Source: Buxus sempervirens (lineage: Eukaryota; Streptophyta; Magnoliopsida; Buxales; Buxaceae). Taken from it: a DNA stretch of 64,000 nucleotides. The DNA is taken from NCBI GenBank assembly GCA_947561395.2, contig OX387189.1, forward strand, positions 21,204,329-21,268,328, read 5' to 3'. The translations under genes were made by a program, and so were the position numbers. Each line of letters starts with the position of its first letter. Position 1 is the stretch's first letter. Positions 24,675 through 35,084 of the stretch are shown here, piece by piece. The notes below the pieces were generated by a model. That model was not told the DNA's origin, searched no databases, and was given only the letters and a program-made list of their open reading frames with translations.

Positions 24675-26380
24675 CATCCTATGGTTACCCGTACCTGTGA
24701 CGGTACTAGACGGCCCAAGTTATTATGTGCTACTCGGCACCCCTTGCCTTAAGCTTTTCTTGCACACTCATCCTCTGTTGTTCAAGAGCCTACTTGCTTC
24801 TCTCAAGCAAGTAAAGATCTTGACTAGCATGGTGCTATGAATGCCGAATACAATGCTCTTCTAGCAAATCATACTTGGTCACTTGTACCTTATTCCTCTC
24901 AGATGAATCTTGTGGGCTGTAAATGGGTGTTTAAACTCAAGCAAAAGTATGATGGCAGCATTCATAGATACAAAACACGACTCATTGCCAAGGGATTTCA
25001 TCTGCAACCAGGTATTGATTATGATGAGACTTTTAGCCTAGTTGTTAAACTTGTTATGATCCGTACTGTTCTCTCCATTGCTATATCCAAGGCTTGGTCT
25101 ATTCAACAGTTAGATGTGTCCAATGCCTTTCTTCATGGCACTCTAAAGGAGAATATTTTTATGACTCAACCACCTGGGTTTGTTGACCCACTACAACCTA
25201 CTAACATATGAGAACTTCACAAAGCACTGTATGGCCTTAAACAAGCCCCTCGTGGTTGGTTTCATCGGTTGAGTAAATTCCTTTCGACACTTGGTTTTGT
25301 TGGGTCTAAATCTGATTCCTCCCTTTTTATACAGCACATGGCTCAAGCTACAACATATATTTGCTCATTTCTTCCTTCATCCAGCAACTTGGTATTGAAT
25401 TCACTTTAAAAGATTTTGGTGAACTTTCATACTTCTTGGGTGTTTGTGCTACACGATCTTCTACTGGCTTGTTTTTTTCCCAATCCCAATACATTGTTGA
25501 TTTATTGAAACGCACAAATATGGATGGCGCCAAACCATGTTGTCCTCCAATGAAGACTGGTAAAATTCTATCTCGGCTTGATGGTATTATACTCCCCAAT
25601 CCTGCCGAATATCAAAGTGTTATAGGAGCCTTGCAGTATTTGTCCTTTACTATGCCGGATATTGTGTTTTCGGTAAACAAGGAATGTTAGTTTATGCACT
25701 CGCCTAATGATATTCATTGGAGTGCAGTCAAACGTATCCTTCGTTACCTAAAGCACACGGTCAACGCTAGACTTTTTATCAAGAAATTGGATGATCTTTC
25801 TCTTAACTGTCTTTCAGATGTTGATTGGGCTGGATGCCTTGATGATCGTAGGTCTACAAGTGGCTATTGTGCTTTCCTCAGTCCAAATCCTATTTCATGG
25901 ACATCCAACAAACATCCCACTATTGCTCATTCCAACATTGAGTCGGAATACCGAGGTCTTGCACTCGCCACATCCAAATTAATCTGGCTTGAGTCACTTC
26001 TTTATGAACTTTGTCTCTCTCTCCCACAAGCTCCAACGCTTTGGTGTGATAATATTGGAGCCACTTACCTTGATGTTAATCCCGTGTTTCGCGCTCGGAC
26101 GAAGCATATAGAAATCGATCAACATTTTATTCGAGACAGAATTGCTCAGAAAAAGCTTCATGTTCGGTTTTTATTTTCCGTTGATCAGTTGGCCGATGTT
26201 CTAACCAAGCCACTCTCTGGTCCACAGTTCGGTTTATTGCGTTCCAAGCTTGCTGTTCTTGATGATACACTATGCTTGCCGGGCGGGGGGGGGGGGGGGA
26301 TTAAGCATGATACTGATGATATACATAGTTCCAATGTTCAGCTACAAAGCTCATCCAAAGATCAATTTAGATTAGGATAA
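24675..26380 (+). pseudogene. Ty1/copia reverse transcriptase and RNase H, broken
   Basis: The reading starts with an HPMVTR motif and passes a stop. At 24837-25211 it shows the RT front: CKWVFKLKQKYDGS, RYKTRLIAKG, DYDETFSLV, QLDVSNAFLHG and QPPGF. A TGA follows, then [16 protein letters not shown]. At about 25350 the YVDD active-site block is missing and the frame changes, going straight to [20 protein letters not shown] and SYFLGV. RNase H follows at 25694-26380 with DVDWAG, SNIESEYRGL, CDNIGATYL, TKHIEID and LADVLTKPL. Several stops and the lost catalytic block show that it is dead. It is the 3' part of the copia element that begins before position 1. Confidence 0.9.
26285..26299 (+). other. 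Copia polypurine tract (15 G)
   Basis: A run of 15 G plus a following A lies right after the RNase H region. That is the expected place and strand for the plus-strand primer next to the 3' LTR. The G run has probably grown by slippage. Confidence 0.55.
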
Positions 26381-26612
26381 ACTCTTTGTAACTTCTTTGA
26401 GTTTATCCTTTAGATATGTATTCTCTTGTTTCTGTTTTGTACCAAACTTGTTGTTTCTGTTTGTAACAAACTTGTTGGTTTATAAATATATGGCCGTTCT
26501 TGTGAACAGTATAGTAGCAGTTGTATGTCATTGTACATTCAACTTGTTATACGTCTTGCCTATGCTTGTAAAGAATTGCCTTACTAATCTTTGTATGGTT
26601 CACTTCTTAACA
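26300..26612 (+). mobile_element. Probable copia 3' LTR, about 310 bp
   Basis: It follows the polypurine tract. It starts TTAAGCATGA (probably from a lost TG) and ends CTTCTTAACA at 26612, so TTAA and TTAA form the expected inverted ends. A TATAAATATA box lies at 26481-26490. The 5' LTR lies outside the window, so the limits are inferred. Confidence 0.5.
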
Positions 26613-26666
26613 CCAATACCATTTGCTTCGTCCTTTAGATAACTCATGATTTCTAAGTACCATGGA

Positions 26667-29190
26667 TGTAACTACCTGGAACCAGGTCTGCCCATCCAAG
26701 GCACTCACTTGTCCCCGGTCGTCACGGGTAGGTCTTTTGACCTAATGGAAATACAGATAATTTAAAACTTTTCTTAAACAAGTGAAAGTGATAGAACAAT
26801 TTATACATGTACATATCAAAAGTGTATCTATAGAAGTAACAAGTCCCATGGTAGACTTACAAGTGAATTACATAACTACTTGGTTATTACAAAATGATGG
26901 GTAACTAATCACTCATCTCAGTTATCAAGTTCTACAATCCAAAATAACTAACTACCAAGTACAAGAAATACAACTCTAGGTAGGACGGTAGTAATCCTCT
27001 TCTCTATACCCTGGTGCTTTCTCCTTTCCTTTGTCTCCAATCCAGTCCTTCCCACTGGACGTTGACGGTTCTGAAAACAAAATCAATAAAACAACTTATG
27101 AGATGAATGTCTCAGTAAGCAACACATGCATGATTGAGAAAACGTAGTTCATGCCAATATTATTCGGAATAAATCATGACATGCGGGTAGTTGAAATAAT
27201 AGTTAAATCGTCGTCAAGTCAATATAGTACAAGTGGTGTAGTCCTATGCTTTACGTGTACAAGTCAAACAATAAATAAATAATCACACATCAAGTCTTAT
27301 CAGTTTGTTATCTAGGTGGTTTAATACATATTGCACATGACCCCATCTAACTCTACCGATTTCTCATGATGGGCTAGACATCCAACACTGATTCCCCTTA
27401 GTGTTAGGCATCCATATGCTGATTCCCCTTAGCGTAGGGCATCCATGCCTATTCCCCGTAGCTATGGGCATCGGCCACCAATGTTCCTTGGTGTCGAGAT
27501 GATACAGTACAACAATAGTAACTTGGTCATGGCATTATATACAAATACACCTACTTAAGATTTATGGATCCATAACTTAAGGTTGTTCATTATGCAATTG
27601 TCCTTTAGTTCATTTCATATAACAACTCATGCCATTCACGCATATAGAATCTCAATGGTAGCCTCATAGCCTTACCCACATCAACTTGGTCCAATGCCCT
27701 TTTTCAACATCTCATGGAACCGGGCCACTGCCCTCCATATAAATATAACAAGTAATGGGCCAATGCCCTTCATATCATGTTAATCAATTTGGGCCAATGC
27801 CCTTCACAGTATATATCACATGCTATAACAATAATCAATAGCATCAAGACATGTTCATGGTGTTAAATCATGCATTTTCACACATTACTTGGGCAACCTA
27901 GGCCCCAACTCATTAGAAACATTCGCAACTATATTTTGGCTTTGGTTTTCTACTTCTAAGGATCATTTGGAAGATGCTTCAAGTAGTAGAATTAAAATAT
28001 ACCATTCCTATAGAAATCTGGAACATAAACTCTATATGAAACCTAGTTCAGTAGAACGTACCCAAACTCTTGGTTAATTGCAATTTTGAGGTAATTCCAG
28101 TGGGAACACTTCCTAGACACCTAAATCCTATTTTTACATGGGTTGGATTCAAACAAAAACAATCTGTAGTTGGAAACTCTCACAATTCCCAAAATATCCA
28201 AAACTGCCCAGGGCGCTTGCAATTGCGCTCGAGCGTTGGGTCGGGCGCTCGGCTTAGCCAAAAACTCAACTCTCGGGTTTTGAGTTTTAAATAAACACAG
28301 GCGGGGCGCTCACGATCACACTCGAGCGGCCATGCCTACGATCAGTAAATAAAATGGGTGCTCGACATAGCACTCGAGCGCTATGTCAGGCGCCCTGGCG
28401 ATTTCCAAGTCGCGAAAATCCAAATTGCGAGATTTTTGGGGTTTTTCTCAAATCTAACTTGTTTTCTATGGTTTTTGTGTCTTAAACCTCTCTAGGATGA
28501 GCTATCACCTAGTACTCATCTAGCCATGAACACATGCACTTCTTATTCGTAAAGGAAACAAGAATATTCAAAACCCTAGGTCTCAAATCCTTTCAAATCA
28601 AAGAATAAGAAGGTTTTAGGTTGGAAGGGTGTTGCTTACCTGATCTAAGCAAGCAAGCATGACCTCTTGCTCCTAAGGCAAGCCATGAACAGCTCTCCCT
28701 TGAGCTCCTTGAATGCTTCTTCACAAATCCTTCAACCTTTAACCAAACGAAAATCCACTAAGCCTTTGAGTTTTTCCCTCTTCTTTAGCAAGAGTTCTCT
28801 CAACCTTGCCCAACAACTTAGAAGAGAATGGAGTGAAGACTGTGGTAGGAGAATGAGGGTATGGAAGAGAAGAGAAGAAAAGAGAAGAAGAGGGTTTTGG
28901 GTTTCAATCGTATGGGTGGAACCCCTCCTTGTACTTAGTAAATTTTCTCCCCAAATGCTCTTTGACAATCTTCCAAGTTTGCCCTTCTCCCATCAAGGCA
29001 CCAATATTTACCACCTTGCCACTCCTTCCACTTTGCACATTTTTGACAACCCTTGACTTAGCCACTTGGTTGGCTTCATGTTTGGGCTTCTCCCACTTCA
29101 CCTTCACAACAAAATAGAGAATTTTAGAATTCACCAAATGTCACTTGCTTAATCACTTAAGCAAATGATCTAAGAATCTGGGGTCTCACA
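26667..29190 (-). mobile_element. Solo LTR J, another gypsy family
   Basis: The plus strand begins TGTAACTACC at 26667 and ends GGGTCTCACA at 29190, with the TSD atgga at 26662-26666 and 29191-29195. In the minus sense it starts TGTGAGACCCC, a common start for plant gypsy LTRs. It is 2.5 kb with no ORF of note. Inside are a hairpin array at 27384-27493, four GGGC-CAAT-GCCC hairpins at about 27690-27810, and GCGCTCGAGCG-rich inverted repeats at 28205-28400. Confidence 0.85.
27384..27493. repeat. Hairpin array in LTR J
   Basis: Four hairpins lie in a row: AACACT / AGTGTT around the loop GATTCCCCTT; TATGCT / AGCGTA around the identical loop; ATGCCT / GGGCAT around a related ATTCCCC loop; and CACCAA / TTGGTG around TGTTCC. 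The loops are alike while the arms differ and still pair. Confidence 0.75.
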
Positions 29191-29269
29191 ATGGATCCTT
29201 GTCTTGTGTACTGCCCTCTATTCTCATGTAATACATTGATTGATGGAGAACTTTTATTCCAAGTAGGTG

Positions 29270-30150
29270 CACTAGTACATTCTCAATGATGTTAAGTATG
29301 GTGGTCACTATAGCTAAGGCATCAAAACTAATTCTTTGGTACAAGACATATGAATGAATATAATGCTCTCAAATCTCAATCTACTCTTTCGGTTCTTGAA
29401 TTAGCTCATTGTAAGGTAACAACTTTGAGTCTTTCATCCTCCAATCTCAAGTTACTTGATAAATGATCAGACTCGAGTCACTAGATACCTCTAAGTCTTG
29501 TTTCCCCATATCATTTGTTACTTGTAAACAAAAAACATTGGCTTCGTACTCAACCATATCGTGCATGCAGTCAAACAAGAGTTTTACTACTCCTAGGTGA
29601 AGAACATCATGAGGAGAAACTAGCTTTACCCCAATTAATTTTCCATTCACATTAACTATCCTATCAAAATACATGCTCTATATATATGTGTGTTCTTCTT
29701 CTGCCTCCTCCATCTATGATAACATTATGTCTTCATTCAGGAAATGTTTCTACAAAGGTTGATAGCCTGGTAAGGGATTTATTGCTAGATGATCTATGAC
29801 TGCTTGTCCTTTCGTCACCTTTTGTTAGGTATAGACTATCAACCCGTATTGATGGAACCCGCTTCTTCAAAGTATACTTCAATGACTCCAAATTAGACAT
29901 TAGTCAGAATGTATGGTTGAATAAATTGTTGATTCCCGTCTATGTTGCTCGGACTAAGCTACAACATTTCCTTTCAAGAGACGAATAACAAGTCTTATAA
30001 TGAATGAACTTCTTGTTAAAGTAATATATTGCTTACTCCTTGCAACCTAACTCAATATGCTGCCCTAATACATAATCAATTGATATATTTGAAATGATAA
30101 ATACATTATCAAGGGACGTCCTGGAACTGATGAGCCAAGGTTGGTGTGTA
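29270..30150 (-). pseudogene. Decayed Tat-type pol fragment (RNase H region)
   Basis: On the minus strand 29674-29447 reads FDRIVNVNGKLIGVKL, then KLLFDCMHDMVEYEA and SSDSSLIIYQV. These line up with the second, archaeal-like RNase H of element I (FDGAVNVNGKGIGAVL, NMAEYEA, GDSSLIIYQV). Further along, DNA at about 29830-30150 resembles the first RNase H region of I at about 52300-52620, including the aagggtcgtcctggaac block. The order agrees with a minus-strand pol. Stops and frameshifts are many. It is an old remnant, cut by solo LTR J. Confidence 0.75.
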
Positions 30151-30990
30151 AGCGCTCTAATTTTTCATGAAGAACAGTGTTGAAAGTGCAAACACTAGTT
30201 TAGAAGAAAATGGGTAAAAGTGAGAATTATTTCTATTTCGTTGCTACCAAACCTGTTATTGGTTGGACCATCACTTAAGCTGAAGCGAGCTGAAGACTCA
30301 ATTTGACAGCCTTGAGGCTGTCAATTGAAATGAATGGGACAATCAACAGGTTCAGCAAGATCCTGTCTGATTGGTAAATAAAATTTTCCTTTCTCAAGAA
30401 CAACATTTATCACGTTAACCAAATTGACTTTTGTGAAGACACCATTTAACAAGCTCAATTTTTGTCTAATTTTCTAAGTACTTAGCTGAGTAAATAACTT
30501 ACTAGTGATGGGCCAATATTCGAAATAAAAGCAGCCACAAAGAAGTGGTTTTACATTTTCACACAACAAAAAATGAAATCTCATAAAGGAAATTGACCAA
30601 ACGAAAAAACAATAATAAGGAATTATTGAGAAAGCAATTTCATTACCATTAAACAGAATCTTTACTTATCTCTACATGAATTAAACAAGGTATTGTGTTC
30701 CCAAGTTCATATGGTTTGCTCATACCTACTCTAACAGACAATGAATTGATTTATAACTTGTCACATGGTCTTGCATTCAACAAGTGTTTCTGCATTTCAT
30801 GTGATTATCGCATACAACACATGCACTTTCACTAGTGAAATGACAACCACAATCTTTCCTCTTATGATCCATCACATTCTTCTAGAGAAAGGATATAAAC
30901 ATTTGACAAGTAGAAGTACCAAATATATGTGAAATCTAAGAGGACACAAAACTAGATATACAATTCATAGAAAAAGATGTATCAAGTAAT
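30151..30990. other. AT-rich stretch with no gene; one foldback
   Basis: About 840 bp with no coding signal and no similarity I recognise. It holds one imperfect foldback at 30251-30351: outer arms ACCTGTT / AACAGGT and a core TGACAGCC-TTGA-GGCTGTCA. It may be MITE-derived or more of the old Tat remnant. Confidence 0.5.
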
Positions 30991-31095
30991 TGTAGACACC
31001 CCAAATTGCACTACAAAATGAGAAAATAATTGAAAACATGTAATTGGGATTTGAAACAGGTCAAAAAAGTATAAAATCTGGCCAAACTGGTCATG

Positions 31096-31205
31096 CCCGT
31101 ATTTTGTTTACGGTCTAGTCATGCCCGCAGTTGATATACGGGCACGGCGTGCCTGTATTAATAATACAGGCAGAGCGCGCCCGTAATATATATACGGGCA
31201 CAGGG
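31096..31205. repeat. GCCCGTAT palindrome cluster upstream of the K promoter
   Basis: Four inverted repeats in 110 bp: CCGTA / TACGG, CCCG / CGGG, GCCTGTATT / AATACAGGC and GCCCGTA / TACGGGC. The third and fourth differ by a paired C-G to T-A exchange. The same motif recurs in the leader at 39742-39872. Confidence 0.85.
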
Positions 31206-31407
31206 GTTTTTGTGCGAATTTATCCTTTCTCGATTTCTGAGCCTTATCTGCATCCAAATATATCTCTGGGATATGCGAATCCTCTTATTTATCCATTCGA
31301 ATCTCTTATTATCCTATTTGGCAATGGATTGGCATTATCCCTGTTTTTAATTCAATCTAGAGGATCATGGCATATCCCTTTGGACCAACCATGCCCCTGG
31401 GTTTGCC

Positions 31408-31415
31408 TATAAATA
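31408..31415 (+). promoter_or_regulatory. TATA box of LTR K
   Basis: TATAAATA within gcctataaatagagg, about 420 bp from the LTR start. A good match to plant LTR promoters. Confidence 0.6.
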
Positions 31416-31552
31416 GAGGTCAGATCCTCAAGCAAAGGGCCACGAAATTTGAAGTCTAAGGAGCTCCAAGTGAAAAGAGGAATCCCTGCTTCTCTACTTG
31501 CTCAATCCAGGTAAGTCCCTTTTCCCTTTTATTTTCTGTCTTCAATTCTAGG

Positions 31553-32267
31553 TGTAAGCACCTTATTTTTGCACCCCTGGAAGTGCTGAAAATGGAAACC
31601 CTAGCAGAAAGTCAAACCCCAAGGGGACAAAAAGTTGACTTTTTGATTAGGTGATAGTTGACCACCTTGCTTTATCTCATTAGATAGAAAATCCCGACAC
31701 GGTTCCAACGCAACTGAGTTTGTAGGAATCGGAGTCCGGATGAAGGTTTTGCGGGCGGTCAAACTTGACGGGGAGCAGAAATTGACTTTCTGTTAAACCC
31801 CGGATCAGGTGCCCAAACTTGTCCCAGTGAACAGGTCATCCTGACACGATTCTAATGCAACTAAGTTTGCTCGAATCGGAGTCCCGGATAATAAGTTATG
31901 GGCAAAACAAGAAACACTAAAAACTGCCCACGTGGCAAAAACAGTAGAGAAAACAGGAGAAAAAGGTGTCTGGGGGCAAAACCGTAAAATATCAGGACAG
32001 TCAAAAATATCTGATGGCATGTCTGTAATTACCTGGGGACGAATCTGTGAATATCAAGTTGATGTGAAAATAGATCAGGGACTAATATGCAATTACCAAG
32101 AAAATCATCCCCACATGCTTAATTCCCCACCACATCTTTCTTTCTCTCTTTCTCCTCCATAACTCATCCCCCACATGCTTAATTCACCACCACATCTTCT
32201 TTCCCTCTCTCTCTCCTTCATAAAGGCATGTTCCCCATGTGCACCCCCATTCACCATGCATGCAAGC

Positions 32268-32318
<51 letters not shown>

Positions 32319-34990
32319 CACCTCATGAATATCCATGCATACATCATGCATAACCTCTCTTTCTCTCTCTCTCTTCCCCCCATGATCACCCATGCATGCA
32401 TCTTGCATGCACCTCTCTCTCTCCCTCATGATTAGTGTTCCCCATGTGCATCCCCTATGCATCATCCATGCATGCACCACCTCATGCATCCTTCTCTCTC
32501 TCTCTCTCTCCTCCAAACACCTTTTCCCCATGCATGCATCATATGCATACACATCACACACACATCACATTATAAAAATTCCAAGCCCCCATACGTATGG
32601 GGGGTGGAGCACATTTTTGTCTCTCCATTTTCTTCTCTAATCTCTCTCCCATCTCTCCCAAGCTCTCTTCATCTCTCCCACTCTCTTGAACCTCTTATCC
32701 CAAGCCATTTCTCTACCACTTTTCTTCACTTCCATCACTTGGAGGAGGTCTTGGAGATCATTTGGAGAGGAGGAGGTGCTGCCCAAGGACTGTGGTGTCA
32801 CAAAGTAGCTCAAGCACATCTCCAAAGGGGTCTTACACTTCAAGGTATGATTCCCCACTAAGTTTTATGTAACATATGTTAAAATAAGTATGATCAAGGC
32901 ATGTTGCTTCACTTTTTCATTGTGTATGTGCTGTATCCCCTTTCACCAAGCATGTTTTCCCCTTCTACTAGTCTCTTTAGGCTCATTTAAGGGTTGGTAT
33001 TCTCTCACGGTAAGAGGAGAATCCCCGGTAGCCTAAAGAGAAGGAGAAAAGTTTTCTTTGGTTGATTAAGAAGGTCCACTCGACCACTGTCTTGATGGTT
33101 TCTGTTTTGGGTTATTTTTATCAAAAAAAAAGAGAGGAGTATGTTCCTCTTGTGCATGCCATCTCATGTACCCCCAAGTAACCCCCCTTCTATTCCCTTC
33201 TTTAGGTTTTAGATTGATATTATCACATGGAAATCCATGTGTGATGCATGCTGAAGTTCACTCATTATTGTTTATGCATGGTCTAGTTGTCATCTTATGT
33301 GTGCATGAATTGGTCACTATGTGAAGCATGCGTAGGGTTACTGGAGGACCATGTAAATACCTGACTTTTCTTATTGTTTTGTCTGTTTTCATAATGATTT
33401 TTATCCCTTTTTAGCTACTATTTAGGTTGGTGTAGGGTGCATGCAAAGTGTGTCTAGCATAACATGTCTCATTGGTTTACTTTGTGTATCATGGTTGTTT
33501 CCTTTTAAATATGAGATACCCAAAACAGGGACACTTGATCCCTGTTTAGGTGCTGGTTTTAGCACAAGAGAAAGAAGAAGGAGGGGGGGGGGGGGGGGGG
33601 AACCCCCACCCATTTCCTTTGGTATTTGGTCTTGAAACCCCAAGAAAAAGAGATGCCATTTGGTTCTATTTGAACCACTGTGGGCCCACACAGGGGCCCA
33701 CACAATCATTAGAACACCCTAGAAGACCCAAGAACCCAAGCCCAATGCAAAAATCTGAAAGAAGCATGTTTTTAGGTTGATTTGACAACTCAGGTCGGAT
33801 CAACAGGGCCCTGTTTGTAGCCGGCTAGAGATGCCGGATACATTGGTCTTTATGTATATCCGGCATCTCAGGCCGGCTACACATGTTCCATTGAGTAGCC
33901 GACATTTTAGGTCGGCTACGCTGCTGAAATGCCCATTGCTGCTGTTTTGCGATCTTTTGCTATTTTTGTGCCTTGTTGATCAATCCGAACGAACCAGAAG
34001 GGTTTCTGGGTCACCCGGAAACCCAAGGTGGACCTTGGACCGACCCGGTCCAAATTGATTTCTGGTGGGCCTTTCAACGGGGCCCACCAAGCCCGACAAA
34101 CCCATTTTTGCTAAATTAAGACTATCAAATTAATTGAGTGGGCTGGACCATTGGAGGCCCACCCAAGCCTAGTTTCAGTAGCATGTTGCTTAGATTTAGG
34201 CATGGTTTGGCCGAGACCAAGGGTAGGGCCGATCGGGCCTGCTAAAGCCCATTAAATCGAACCAATTTTAGGGTTTCCAAACCCTAACTCAATAAGCCTT
34301 GGGCTTTCAAGCCCAAGCCTAGGTAAAGGGCCCCAAGCCCGATGCCTGGCCCGCTTTGGTATAATTAATCAAGATAACACAAAATCACTTGGCAACCAGT
34401 TGTGTGGCCCACTCAAGGGCCCACAAACCAACCCGGCCCACTTGTGCATAGAAATCACTTAAACCTTTCAATTTGAATCATTAAATAAAATCAATTCATT
34501 TGAACCAAGCCCAAAGGGCCTCTTAGGCTAGACCGAGGCACACCAGGGGACACGTGGGCTCAACCAAGCCCACCAAGGAATCCGCGGGCCTTCCAATGGG
34601 GCCTGCCCGATCAGACTCAGATCATTTTTAACCAAAAGAAGATAAAATCAAGTAAAGGGATCCACACCACTTTGGCGGTCCCGCCGGACTTAACCAAATT
34701 GAATGCTGGAATAGGAATCGGGTGAGTGAGAGACCAAAGTTGACCCAAACCAGGGAAACCTATGGGACTCGTCACTTGACGGGGTGGACTGCATGGGGTG
34801 TCTACGGACTTCCCCAGACCGCAACCGAGAACCTACTTAGAATCTCAAGCCGCAGACCAAGCCATAATAAATAAATTTAGGCACCCAGGTGTCTGCCTGC
34901 ACCCCATCAGGCAGTGGCGACTCCAAACAATCCCGAGGCACGCATCATTTTGCATGCGCCTCGTCGTGCGACCGAAATCAGGTGCGCACA
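31553..34990 (+). mobile_element. Solo LTR F of gypsy family X
   Basis: It begins TGTAAGCACC at 31553 and ends GGTGCGCACA at 34990 (3.4 kb), with the TSD ctagg at 31548-31552 and 34991-34995. It has a TATAAAAA box at 32571, ATCCGG-class palindromes downstream only (33775-33925), an 18-G run at 33583, and the family hairpin at 34893-34914. A long CT-rich stretch upstream of the TATA box replaces the usual upstream palindromes. It is inserted in the K LTR. Confidence 0.9.
32180..32515. repeat. CT microsatellite region in LTR F
   Basis: Several (CT)n runs, the longest about 32269-32320, alternate with ATGCATGCA and CCCCATGCA words. Open frames through it (Ser/Leu on one strand, Arg/Glu on the other) are by-products of the repeat. 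Confidence 0.85.
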
Positions 34991-35084
34991 CTAGGAGTAA
35001 TCAGATCTTCTCCATTACTGTAGAATAAGGCCTGGCTTATACTTGTATTCCTAAACCTGCCTCCAAGTACCTCAAGAATACTCT

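Noticed and set aside
32105-32561. ORFs rich in Arg/Glu or Ser/Leu
   Set aside because: They are translations of the CT microsatellite in LTR F.
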